A stretch of DNA of 35,678 bases. Source: a virus. Of this stretch, positions 1 through 5,530 are shown piece after piece. The notes under the pieces are model-generated. The model worked only from the letters and a program-made list of their open reading frames with translations. It had not been told where the DNA came from and made no database searches. The stretch lies in the IMG/VR virus record IMGVR_UViG_3300012920_000115, positions 1-35,678 of that record; one strand, written 5' to 3'. Each line of letters starts with the position of its first letter. Within the stretch, counting starts at the first letter, position 1. Made by a program: the position numbers and the translations under genes.

Positions 1-379
1 GGATACGCGCCATAGTACGTGTGTAATACTTACCCGCACAGGTGGCGTAGGTACCTGTGATCTCACCTGTTAGCATCTCGCTCATCTGAAATGCGAAACC
101 ATCTTCAAACGACTTTGACCACAATGGGGGAAGCTCTTCACGAGCACCGTCAAAGTGCTCACGACTTATCTCGGTCCAGTTAGTAACGTAGTGGCCTTCA
201 AGGGCTTGATTGTATTCCTCAATGGTTACCACTTCATAGGTTAATAGTGAGTAAGGTGTAAACTCGGTCCAGAACCCAGTAAAACCACCGCCTTCTTTCT
301 CCTTCAATAAGTCCACACAATGAGGACGACCACTATCATCAACGCGCATCAACACGTGATTGTAATCTGATAAATCCAT
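1..379 (-). CDS. Hypothetical protein, leftward, truncated by the window edge
   Basis: Reading leftward from an ATG at 379-377, the frame stays open to position 1, so about 126 residues are visible and the C-terminus is missing. A good ribosome binding site, AAGGAG at 388-393, lies 8 nt upstream of the start. The protein begins MDLSDYNHVLMRVDD and is acidic and rich in aromatic residues, with segments such as FWTEFTPYSLLTYEVV and GYFCHTIC-free, single-Cys regions. No signal peptide or membrane segment is seen. I do not recognise the family. It is the only leftward gene in the window, so the 380-1192 region is a divergent control region. The short palindromes at 414-425 and 462-479 lie in its upstream leader and could be operator sites, but that is inference. 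Confidence 0.75.
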   Translation of the reverse strand, partial: MDLSDYNHVLMRVDDSGRPHCVDLLKEKEGGGFTGFWTEFTPYSLLTYEVVTIEEYNQALEGHYVTNWTEISREHFDGAREELPPLWSKSFEDGFAFQMSEMLTGEITGTYATCAGKYYTRTMARI

Positions 380-502
380 GAAGAGTTCTCCTTGTTAAGT
401 TGTTCGGGTGTTGAGTTGTTCAACTACAGCCAGACTAAACCATCCAGCACCAGATGGCAACAACTATTCAAAAATAGTTTGAAAATGCGATCTCAAATAA
501 TC

Positions 503-521
503 GGCTACACCTGACAGGTCT
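503..521. promoter_or_regulatory. Shared 19-bp element, copy 1 (palindromic core)
   Basis: The sequence GGCTACACCTGACAGGTCT recurs at 4670-4688 with one mismatch. Its core ACCTGACAGGT (509-519) is a perfect 5+1+5 palindrome, which is typical of a binding site for a dimeric protein. Both copies lie in gene-free control regions. A role as an operator is inference. Confidence 0.5.
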
Positions 522-530
522 GCTGTTTCT

Positions 531-556
531 ACGCGCGCACGCGCCTACGCGCGCGT
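531..556. other. Alternating CG-rich tract beside the 14-bp array
   Basis: A 26-bp stretch of almost alternating purine and pyrimidine, mainly CG steps, directly abuts the left end of the 14-bp repeat array. Such tracts can adopt left-handed DNA under supercoiling. Its sharp change of composition against the AT-rich array suggests a structural boundary. Function is unknown. Confidence 0.4.
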
Positions 557-682
557 AATTCGCGAATCGAAATTCGCGAATAAAAATTCCGGAATTAAAT
601 TTCGTGAATCAGAATTCGCGAAACAGAATTCACGAATCAGAATTCGTGTATTGGAATTTACGAATCAGAATACCGGAAAAAC
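557..682. repeat. Tandem array of nine 14-bp near-palindromic repeats (iteron- or centromere-like)
   Basis: Nine units follow each other with an exact 14-bp period, starting at 557, 571, 585, 599, 613, 627, 641, 655 and 669. The consensus is AATTCGCGAATCAG. The core of each unit is palindromic or nearly so: ATTCGCGAAT in units 1 and 2, AATTCCGGAATT in unit 3, and TTCGTGAA and TTCACGAA in units 4 and 6. A degenerate tenth unit in inverted form may lie at 683-696. Period and phase are exact although the units have diverged, which suggests selection for spacing. Such arrays are known as replication iterons, plasmid centromeres bound by ribbon-helix-helix proteins, or operator arrays. The sequence alone does not decide between them. 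Confidence 0.85.
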
Positions 683-709
683 TTTTCGGGTATTGTGACA
701 TTTTGTCAC
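669..709. repeat. Two adjacent inverted repeats closing the 14-bp array
   Basis: The last array unit AATACCGGAAAA (669-680) pairs with TTTTCGGGTATT (683-694) at 11 of 12 positions across a 2-nt spacer. It is followed at once by GTGACA (695-700), TTT, TGTCAC (704-709), a perfect 6-bp inverted repeat. No T-tract follows, so this is not a normal terminator. The sites are better read as protein-binding or structural DNA. Confidence 0.55.
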
Positions 710-969
710 TCGTTGGCGTTAGTTGGTCTTGTCTGGTAGATGTCAAATCGATTTTAAGGCCCCTAGCAGCCCCGTAGTGACGTTTTGACCCCTTGCCCGT
801 ACCTTACCCCTCAGAAGTCGCTAGGACGCGAAATCGATTTATAGTCCTTCGAACCTACGTTTTCAGCCGGTAAAAAAAGTGCACCAAAGTTGTCAAAAAA
901 ACTTGACCTCCAGAGTGGGACAGACTAGCGCGCGCGAGGGTAACCGCCGCAACCCCCACGAGCGGACGA

Positions 970-1123
970 CCTAAACACGGGGAAGCGTTAGCGCGCCGCG
1001 CCCTAAACACGGCCCAAGTTTAGCGCTAAAAAAAAAGGTTTAGGATGACTAACCGATATGCAAGTTTAAACCTAAACTTTCGAGGATCTTATTAATAGTT
1101 GGTAACTTTCTGCTGTGTTTAGG
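970..1123. repeat. Cluster of CCTAAAC boxes in both orientations
   Basis: CCTAAAC occurs at 970-976, 1002-1008 and 1071-1077, and its reverse complement GTTTAGG at 1038-1044 and 1117-1123. The first two copies extend to an 11-bp perfect direct repeat, CCTAAACACGG, 32 bp apart. The copy at 1071 is part of an 18-bp inverted repeat (1062-1079, arms AAGTTTA and TAAACTT). The cluster sits directly upstream of the early operon and probably binds a regulator. That role is inference. Confidence 0.5.
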
Positions 1124-1192
1124 TGGCATTGGTGCTCATTGGAGTTATACTAACAGCGTTGGCAAGTTAACCCAGCCAACAAGGAGCAACCC

Positions 1193-1840
1193 ATGACAGC
1201 AAACAACCCCCACAACTACACACCCGCGCGCACCGTGCGTAACGTCGACGATTGGCCAATGGTCAACTGGCAAGGGTGCGTCAATATCCTAATCGAGCAC
1301 GGTATTGTTCTATACCATGACATCGGGGACACCCTAGACGATGGTACAGTGGTTGAGCACGCTAACGAGTGCCCGACCTTAGAGCTTGAGGACTTTTTCT
1401 ATACAGTGTATCGCGAGTGGAGCACGGACGACATCATCAAGGGTCAGGCCGACGTATGGATTGACGCGCGCCACGTTTACTTGTGGCTTGACTTACCCGT
1501 TGACGAGTTGGGAGAGATTCAACATCACAAGGATATCCCGTACGTATTCGGAGAGTACACAACGAACCGCCGCAAGCCCTTAACGTATGGCGTGGAGCGG
1601 CGATACCGAGAGGAACAACGCCGCCTCCGGTGGGCGCAGCTTGCACCGCTTAACGTTATGCAGTGCCGTATCATGAAGGTACACCGGCTGGATGAGTTCC
1701 ACCCAGTGTCAGAGTACCCAAGTAGCGTAGAACGTAAACAAGCACGCCGCGCGAGGATGCGTAACGGCGAACGACGGGAACGCATCATCCGTAGACGGCA
1801 ACAATACACCGCAAACGTGCGCGAGCACGCGGCCAAATAA
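1193..1840 (+). CDS. Hypothetical protein with Arg-rich C-terminus, first gene of the early operon
   Basis: A 215-residue protein starts at ATG 1193, with AAGGAG (1181-1186) 6 nt upstream. Residues 1-120 form a mixed acidic region with several Trp and His residues. From about residue 130 the protein turns strongly basic, and residues 178-215 are packed with Arg (for example RKQARRARMRNGERRERIIRRR), a composition that usually binds nucleic acid. I do not recognise a family. It is followed after 38 bp by the DUF932-like gene and is probably co-transcribed with it. Codons are rich in CGC, GCC and AAC, as in the next gene and unlike the late genes. A nucleic-acid-binding early protein is the most that can be inferred. 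Confidence 0.75.
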   Translation: MTANNPHNYTPARTVRNVDDWPMVNWQGCVNILIEHGIVLYHDIGDTLDDGTVVEHANECPTLELEDFFYTVYREWSTDDIIKGQADVWIDARHVYLWLDLPVDELGEIQHHKDIPYVFGEYTTNRRKPLTYGVERRYREEQRRLRWAQLAPLNVMQCRIMKVHRLDEFHPVSEYPSSVERKQARRARMRNGERRERIIRRRQQYTANVREHAAK

Positions 1841-1878
1841 CAACCACACAGCCCCGCAAGGGGCACAAGGAGCAGACA

Positions 1879-3939
1879 ATGACAAACCCAATCAACAACC
1901 CAACCAACCCAACCAACGCCCAAGGAGGCACCATGACAGAACTTGACCAACAACCCGCAACCCTAACGAACACCCAGACCGGCGAAGTCATCCACGGCAC
2001 CGCTGGAGAGCTTGGCCGCCGATTCTACGCGGAAAACATGAGCGCGGATGGATGGAAGTACACCGTCGAGACAAACCGACCGACGGCCACGGAACCCACG
2101 CCAGCGCCTAACGGGTGGGAAACCTTGCCCGGAGCTTTAGAGAGTTACGTCCTAATCGTGGGCGACCGTTGCCCAGAGTGTAAGACGGGCCGAATCATCC
2201 AAGGACGCGCCGGGTTAGGTTGTGCCGGGTTCCGTGACGGGTGCACCGTGCACCAGCGCATAAGAAAAGACGGGCGCTACTTCCCACCCGCCGAGCCTGT
2301 AACCCTTGCGCCCTCGACACCATGGGAGCGCATGAACGCCAACCCAGCGCCAGCGCCCGCCACGGATGAACCCCCGTTTACCCTAGACGATGAACTAAAC
2401 ATCAAAACAGGGGAACTGTACCGCAAAAAGACCGGCGTTTATCCTTCGTGGTGGTTGGCGATGGAGGGTAGGTATAAGGCCCTGAAGGGTGAAAAGGCCT
2501 TATATGAAGCCAAAAAACGCGCGCGTCAACTAGCGGAGCAACTAGCAGAGCAACCGGCACCAACGCCCGCCCCTCAACCTATCATCGAAGTAACCCCTAA
2601 GAAATACAAAGCGGGAGAGGTGGACCCCGAAGCAAAAAAGCGAGTCAAGGACCAGCGCCAATATCTGGAGGGGTTAGGGTTTGCAACCGCCGACACCATA
2701 TATCCACCGGGGACGCAAGTCATCGGCATGGGCCACCAGAACTTCAACCAGCACAAACGCGACCTTGATGCTATGCCCACCATCGAGGAGGAATGCAGCA
2801 ACAAGGCGCAAATCATAGCGGACGAAAACCGCCGAGGGTTCACCGTCGCTATCAAGGACCTATCTTTTGATGGTGACGTGCTGCGGATGCCAAACGGCCA
2901 GCCCTTGCAGCTTGAATGGAACGCCCTCAAGAGTTGGAGCGCCGTACGAAGTGGCAAGCGTGCACGCGATGGGGAGCGCGTCAGCATATCGCCGCCCCTG
3001 TCATACCTACGGCACAGTAGTGCCCAAGAAATAGGGCAAATGTTCGAGGCCCGGAAGGAGCACGCCCAGTTCGTCGAGAAGAAAAACGGACGACCGCAAC
3101 GCGTGCAGCTACTCACACGGGAGGTAAACGACCAAGAGCGGAGCGTATACGCGGTCGTCAGCCCGACATACCAATACTATGGCGGGGACCGCTTCCTCCA
3201 GAACATCGCCAAGGCCGCGCGCCAATTCGGGAGCGACCTTAAAGGCCAAGTCATCTACAACCAAGCAACCACACGTGTGACGGGTGAATTCTGGGCCATG
3301 CCTCCACACATTGAAAATCTCGCCGCTGGCGACGTGTTCAAAGTCGGAACCAAATTCCGAACGGGTGACAATGGGTCAACGTCCCATACAATAGACGCGG
3401 CCTATCTTCGTAATCTCTGCCTGAATCTCTTAATCCTTGACAGGGGAGCGCTTAACCTAATGAAGCGCCGCCACTCTGGGCGCGCCTATAATACAAGCCT
3501 AAAAATCAATCACGAGATAGTGACCGCCATGCGTAAGGCGTTCGAATTCGAGCAGGAGTTTAGAACCCGTTACGGATGGATGAAACAAACCACCGTCGCT
3601 GACCTGTTTGGGACGGATGATATGGAGGAGATTGTAACCGACGTGTTGACCGCCCAACGTCCAAGAGCAGCGATGAAGCCCTATAGCCTCATGGACGGGC
3701 TACCCAGTGAAATCCAGCGAGACTCACTGGTTGAAGCGTTAATGCTAGGCGTAACAGAGACAGCAGCGGAGACGGGCCAGAGAACCATCATCGAACCAAC
3801 CATGGCGGACATCATTAACGTGGTAACCCGCGCGCATGATAAAGTGCCCGTCTTGGCTTACTCTGGCGATAGTGTAGCCGACCACATAGCCCGCCGAGCG
3901 GGTGAAATGGTTACGACCTTCGGCGAGTTGGTAGCATGA
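1879..3939 (+). CDS. Zinc-ribbon protein with a DUF932-like (phage/plasmid-like) C-terminal part
   Basis: A 686-residue protein. Residues 98-122 contain CPEC, then C115 and C122 in the spacing of a topoisomerase-type C4 zinc ribbon. Residues 150-240 are low in complexity and rich in Pro and Ala, with a charged helix near 205-225. From about residue 420 (YAVVSPTYQYYGGDRFL, GEFWAMPPHIE, DAAYLRNLCLNLLILDRG, then helices) the pattern resembles the DUF932 / phage-plasmid-like protein family, found on phages and plasmids with no settled biochemical role. This match is by eye and only moderate. Two starts are possible: ATG 1879 with AAGGAG 6 nt upstream, and ATG 1933 with AAGGAGG 4 nt upstream, which removes an Asn/Thr/Pro-rich leader of 18 residues. 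Its stop overlaps the start of the next gene by 3 nt. Confidence 0.7.
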   Translation: MTNPINNPTNPTNAQGGTMTELDQQPATLTNTQTGEVIHGTAGELGRRFYAENMSADGWKYTVETNRPTATEPTPAPNGWETLPGALESYVLIVGDRCPECKTGRIIQGRAGLGCAGFRDGCTVHQRIRKDGRYFPPAEPVTLAPSTPWERMNANPAPAPATDEPPFTLDDELNIKTGELYRKKTGVYPSWWLAMEGRYKALKGEKALYEAKKRARQLAEQLAEQPAPTPAPQPIIEVTPKKYKAGEVDPEAKKRVKDQRQYLEGLGFATADTIYPPGTQVIGMGHQNFNQHKRDLDAMPTIEEECSNKAQIIADENRRGFTVAIKDLSFDGDVLRMPNGQPLQLEWNALKSWSAVRSGKRARDGERVSISPPLSYLRHSSAQEIGQMFEARKEHAQFVEKKNGRPQRVQLLTREVNDQERSVYAVVSPTYQYYGGDRFLQNIAKAARQFGSDLKGQVIYNQATTRVTGEFWAMPPHIENLAAGDVFKVGTKFRTGDNGSTSHTIDAAYLRNLCLNLLILDRGALNLMKRRHSGRAYNTSLKINHEIVTAMRKAFEFEQEFRTRYGWMKQTTVADLFGTDDMEEIVTDVLTAQRPRAAMKPYSLMDGLPSEIQRDSLVEALMLGVTETAAETGQRTIIEPTMADIINVVTRAHDKVPVLAYSGDSVADHIARRAGEMVTTFGELVA

Positions 3940-4034
3940 AAACCGCAGACGACCGCCGCGAGACCGTCGGAGCAGTTGTGGCCCTGATGCTCTGGGGTGC
4001 CATTTTATACGCCCTGTATATCGGGACACCGTAG
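3936..4034 (+). CDS. Small single-span membrane protein, 32 residues, translationally coupled
   Basis: The ATG at 3936 overlaps the TGA stop of the upstream gene (ATGA), the classical layout for translational coupling. The product has a charged N-terminus (MKTADDRRETV) followed by a hydrophobic stretch, GAVVALMLWGAILYALYI, of about 18 residues, enough for one membrane span. Only four residues follow it. The stop at 4032-4034 lies 36 bp before a strong terminator, so this is the last gene of the early operon. No family is recognisable at this length. Small phage membrane peptides include holins, superinfection factors and inhibitors, but nothing here selects one of these. Confidence 0.6.
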   Translation: MKTADDRRETVGAVVALMLWGAILYALYIGTP

Positions 4035-4070
4035 CGCCCCCACTTCGTACCAAATAAAACCAAACCCGGA

Positions 4071-4102
4071 CCCGGTAGCCCCACAGGTTACCGGGGTTTT
4101 TT
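4071..4102 (+). terminator. Rho-independent terminator of the early operon
   Basis: CCCGGTA (4071-4077) pairs perfectly with TACCGGG (4089-4095) around an 11-nt loop and is followed by a run of six T (4097-4102). It lies just after the micropeptide stop, so it should end the transcript that starts before 1193. Confidence 0.85.
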
Positions 4103-4182
4103 ATGTTCGGCCCTCAACAAATCGCGACGGAACAGCCCACTCCCGCCCACTATCATCACCGGCCCAAATCCAAAAAAAATTT

Positions 4183-4198
4183 CGCCGCTAAAGCGGCG
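4183..4198. terminator. GC hairpin with flanking A- and T-tracts, possible leftward terminator
   Basis: CGCCGC (4183-4188), loop TAAA, GCGGCG (4193-4198). The stem is preceded by a run of eight A, so a leftward transcript would show the hairpin followed by a U-tract. On the rightward strand it is followed only by GATTTT. No leftward gene is seen nearby, so its use is uncertain. Confidence 0.35.
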
Positions 4199-4579
4199 GA
4201 TTTTCCTGAACGGGATTGAGGAGAGGATGGGATTGAGGGGGCTTGGGGTTATCGCGTAGAAAGTTAGTAGATAACCTTACCATGTAGGATAACCTTACCA
4301 TCTTACCCAAGGTTGGCAGTGGTTCGGTTAAGTTAGCTTTCCCAATACCTACAACGTTAGCGGTAAACTTAACCTACACTAGGGGGCAATCGCCTAGCCT
4401 CACCGTCGCACACCGAGCCTTGGTGGTAATAGTACCGTTGGCTACGAATATCCCCCTCGTTTTTCCCTGAAAAACTCACGTGCTATTCTGGACGCGGGCG
4501 GAAGTCTAGGGTGAAGGTACGTTATCAAGCGCTTCCAAGAACGTAGTGTCGAAAAACAAGTCGCCCTGCGGGCATCCCC

Positions 4580-4626
4580 GTTTTTCTCCCGGGGGGGCCT
4601 TATATGCCGGGGGGAGGTAAAAAAAC
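4580..4626. repeat. Imperfect G-rich palindrome
   Basis: GTTTTT (4580-4585) pairs with AAAAAC (4621-4626). CTCCC (4586-4590) pairs with GGGAG (4612-4616), and GGC (4596-4598) with GCC (4606-4608). Runs of seven and six G (4591-4597, 4609-4614) lie inside. It could form a cruciform or a G-rich structure. It has no clear T-tract in terminator position for the rightward strand. Confidence 0.4.
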
Positions 4627-4669
4627 GCACAGCCATTTTTTGACTTTTGAATGGTTAACTTAAAAAGTT

Positions 4670-4688
4670 GGCTACACTTGACAGGTCT
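4670..4688. promoter_or_regulatory. Shared 19-bp element, copy 2
   Basis: GGCTACACTTGACAGGTCT differs from the copy at 503-521 in one base, which here creates TTGACA (4678-4683), identical to a sigma70 -35 box. No matching -10 box is found at 16-18 bp, so it is better read as a protein-binding site than as a promoter. Confidence 0.5.
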
Positions 4689-4764
4689 AAGTTATTGAAT
4701 CAGCCCTTCGTCAATGCGTCGATTCAGACACGCACAGCGTTTAGCCAGTCCGGTTAACTTAAAA

Positions 4765-5070
4765 GGTTACAACTTTACATTTCGTTGACACTCTGTAACC
4801 TCTTTGTAACCTTCGATAATGTAGTTAGTTTCGTTATTATTCTAAAAAAGGTTACAAGTTACAAACTTTTCTAGTTGCGCTATATAAGAGATCACTAACT
4901 ACATACTTTTTTATATACCTACATATATAATTATACTTACTACTACTATTCCCTATATAGCTGTATGCGGAAATTTCTGTAACCTGTAACTTTTTACCCT
5001 CCGACTCTCGCATAACGTAGGTTCAATCGGCATACCTTATAGGTTACAAACTAGGTTACAACAGGTTACA
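4765..5070. repeat. GGTTACA box array flanking an AT-rich core, candidate replication origin
   Basis: GGTTACA-type boxes lie at 4765, 4850, 4858 (GTTACAA), 5042, 5054 and 5064 on the top strand. Inverted TGTAACC/T boxes lie at 4794, 4805, 4978 and 4985. Between the left and right groups, about 4866-4970 is extremely AT-rich with many TA steps, as expected of a DNA unwinding element. Iterons beside an AT-rich unwinding element, next to a helicase-primase gene, is a known origin layout in phages and plasmids. The origin call is inference. The boxes are seen directly. Confidence 0.6.
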
Positions 5071-5115
5071 AGCAGTCAAGAGCATGTTAAGTCTCGAAAC
5101 TACCTTAAGCACTCG

Positions 5116-5145
5116 TTGGTATTTAATGTGACCAAACTTTATAAT
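5116..5145 (+). promoter_or_regulatory. Sigma70-like promoter for the HTH and primase-helicase genes
   Basis: TTGGTA (5116-5121) and a perfect TATAAT (5140-5145) are separated by 18 bp. Transcription would start near 5152, about 90 nt before the HTH gene. The leader contains GCATTGGTGCT (5153-5163), which also occurs at 1126-1136 upstream of the first early gene. Confidence 0.65.
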
Positions 5146-5242
5146 ATAACCTGCATTGGTGCTATTGACACACATTTTTGAGCGCCCTAAAGTAGCAGAA
5201 GGGTCGCCACCAAGCGCGCCCAGAGTTCAACAAGGAGGGCCT

Positions 5243-5521
5243 ATGAGTCACACAGAAGATGAGTTTTACACTATTAAGGACATCGCAGCTAAACTAAAGG
5301 TATGCACGAACACCGTTCGCGCTTTAGTTAAGTCTAAGGAAATCCCTGCATTGAAGGTGGGTCACCAGTGGCGGATTACGGCTGACGATCTAAATACATT
5401 TATTGACCAACGCAAGCAGAGTCACGATGGGTCTAAAAAAGTTGTGCCTTTGACTGGACCTAAACACGCGAGTCAGGGTATCTTTGGCGACGATGCTGAT
5501 CACGACGATCTATTCGCTTAG
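5243..5521 (+). CDS. Excisionase-type helix-turn-helix DNA-binding protein
   Basis: The start is the ATG at 5243, preceded by AAGGAGG at 5232-5238. An upstream TTG-initiated frame from 5156 has no such site. The 92-residue product carries a clear MerR/excisionase-family HTH at about residues 5-60: EFYTIKDIAAKLKVCTNTVRALVKS, then VGHQWRITADDLNTFID. This is the usual 'DNA-binding domain, excisionase family' pattern, with the DNA-contacting helix around VCTNTVRALV and a wing at IPALKVGHQWRI. The short C-terminal tail is polar and acidic. It lies just downstream of the repeat-rich region and 9 bp before the primase-helicase. It is therefore a good candidate to bind those repeats as initiator, repressor or accessory factor. 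A true excisionase role is unsupported, since no integrase is seen. Confidence 0.85.
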   Translation: MSHTEDEFYTIKDIAAKLKVCTNTVRALVKSKEIPALKVGHQWRITADDLNTFIDQRKQSHDGSKKVVPLTGPKHASQGIFGDDADHDDLFA

Positions 5522-5530
5522 GATTACTCA

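Larger units (their letters stand above)
380..1192. other. Divergent gene-free control region rich in repeats
   Basis: No convincing gene is seen on either strand over about 810 bp. It contains, left to right: short inverted repeats at 414-425 (AGTTG, 2 nt, CAACT) and 462-479 (AACTATT, 4 nt, AATAGTT); a 19-bp element shared with 4670-4688; an alternating CG-rich tract; a 14-bp tandem array; two closely spaced hairpins; two copies of the palindrome AAATCGATTT (745-754, 831-840); and a cluster of CCTAAAC boxes ending about 70 bp before the next gene. I could not find a convincing sigma70 promoter for either flanking gene. The architecture suits a replication, partition or regulatory locus of a phage or phage-plasmid, but that is inference. 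Confidence 0.6.
4103..5242. other. Gene-free control region with origin-like architecture
   Basis: About 1.1 kb without a supportable gene. It holds: a GC hairpin next to an A-tract (4183-4198); a 14-bp direct repeat, GATAACCTTACCAT, at 4270-4283 and 4288-4301; 9-bp inverted arms GGTTAAGTT (4326-4334) and AACTTAACC (4366-4374); a G-rich imperfect palindrome (4580-4626); the second copy of the shared 19-bp element (4670-4688); a 13-bp direct repeat, GGTTAACTTAAAA (4653-4665, 4752-4764); and ten GGTTACA-type boxes flanking a very AT-rich core. It ends in a promoter and the ribosome binding site of the HTH gene. Its place beside the primase-helicase supports a role in replication. Confidence 0.6.

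Noticed and set aside
557-682. CRISPR array
   Set aside because: The repeats are 14 bp with at most a 2-4 bp linker, so there are no spacers, and no cas genes are present.
380-1192. tRNA or other structured RNA gene in the divergent region
   Set aside because: No cloverleaf with a T-arm GTTCRA box and CCA-type end could be found by eye. The paired elements are short and better explained as protein sites.
1525-1953. 142-codon minus-strand frame opposite the first early gene
   Set aside because: It crosses the gene boundary and ribosome binding site of the DUF932-like gene and its product is Cys/Arg/Leu-rich shadow sequence.
2574-3116. 180-codon minus-strand frame inside the DUF932-like gene
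   Set aside because: It lies fully within a well-supported gene, is Ser/Arg-rich and has no ribosome binding site, so it is a shadow.
3997-4191. 64-codon plus-strand frame after the early operon
   Set aside because: It runs through the terminator hairpin and has no ribosome binding site.
4225-4260. Ten-codon frame with ATG after GAGGAG (MGLRGLGVIA)
   Set aside because: Too short to support, and the spacing to the purine-rich site is only 3 nt. It sits in G-rich repeats that create such sites by chance.
4442-4636. 64-codon minus-strand frame in the origin-like region
   Set aside because: No Shine-Dalgarno site precedes it, it covers the G-rich palindrome, and its product is low in plausible structure.
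4785-4820. TTGACA (4785-4790) with GATAAT (4815-4820) as a promoter
   Set aside because: The spacer is 24 bp, far longer than the 16-18 bp used by sigma70.
5243-5521. True excisionase working with an integrase
   Set aside because: The HTH family name covers many unrelated regulators, and no integrase or attachment-site repeat is present in the window.
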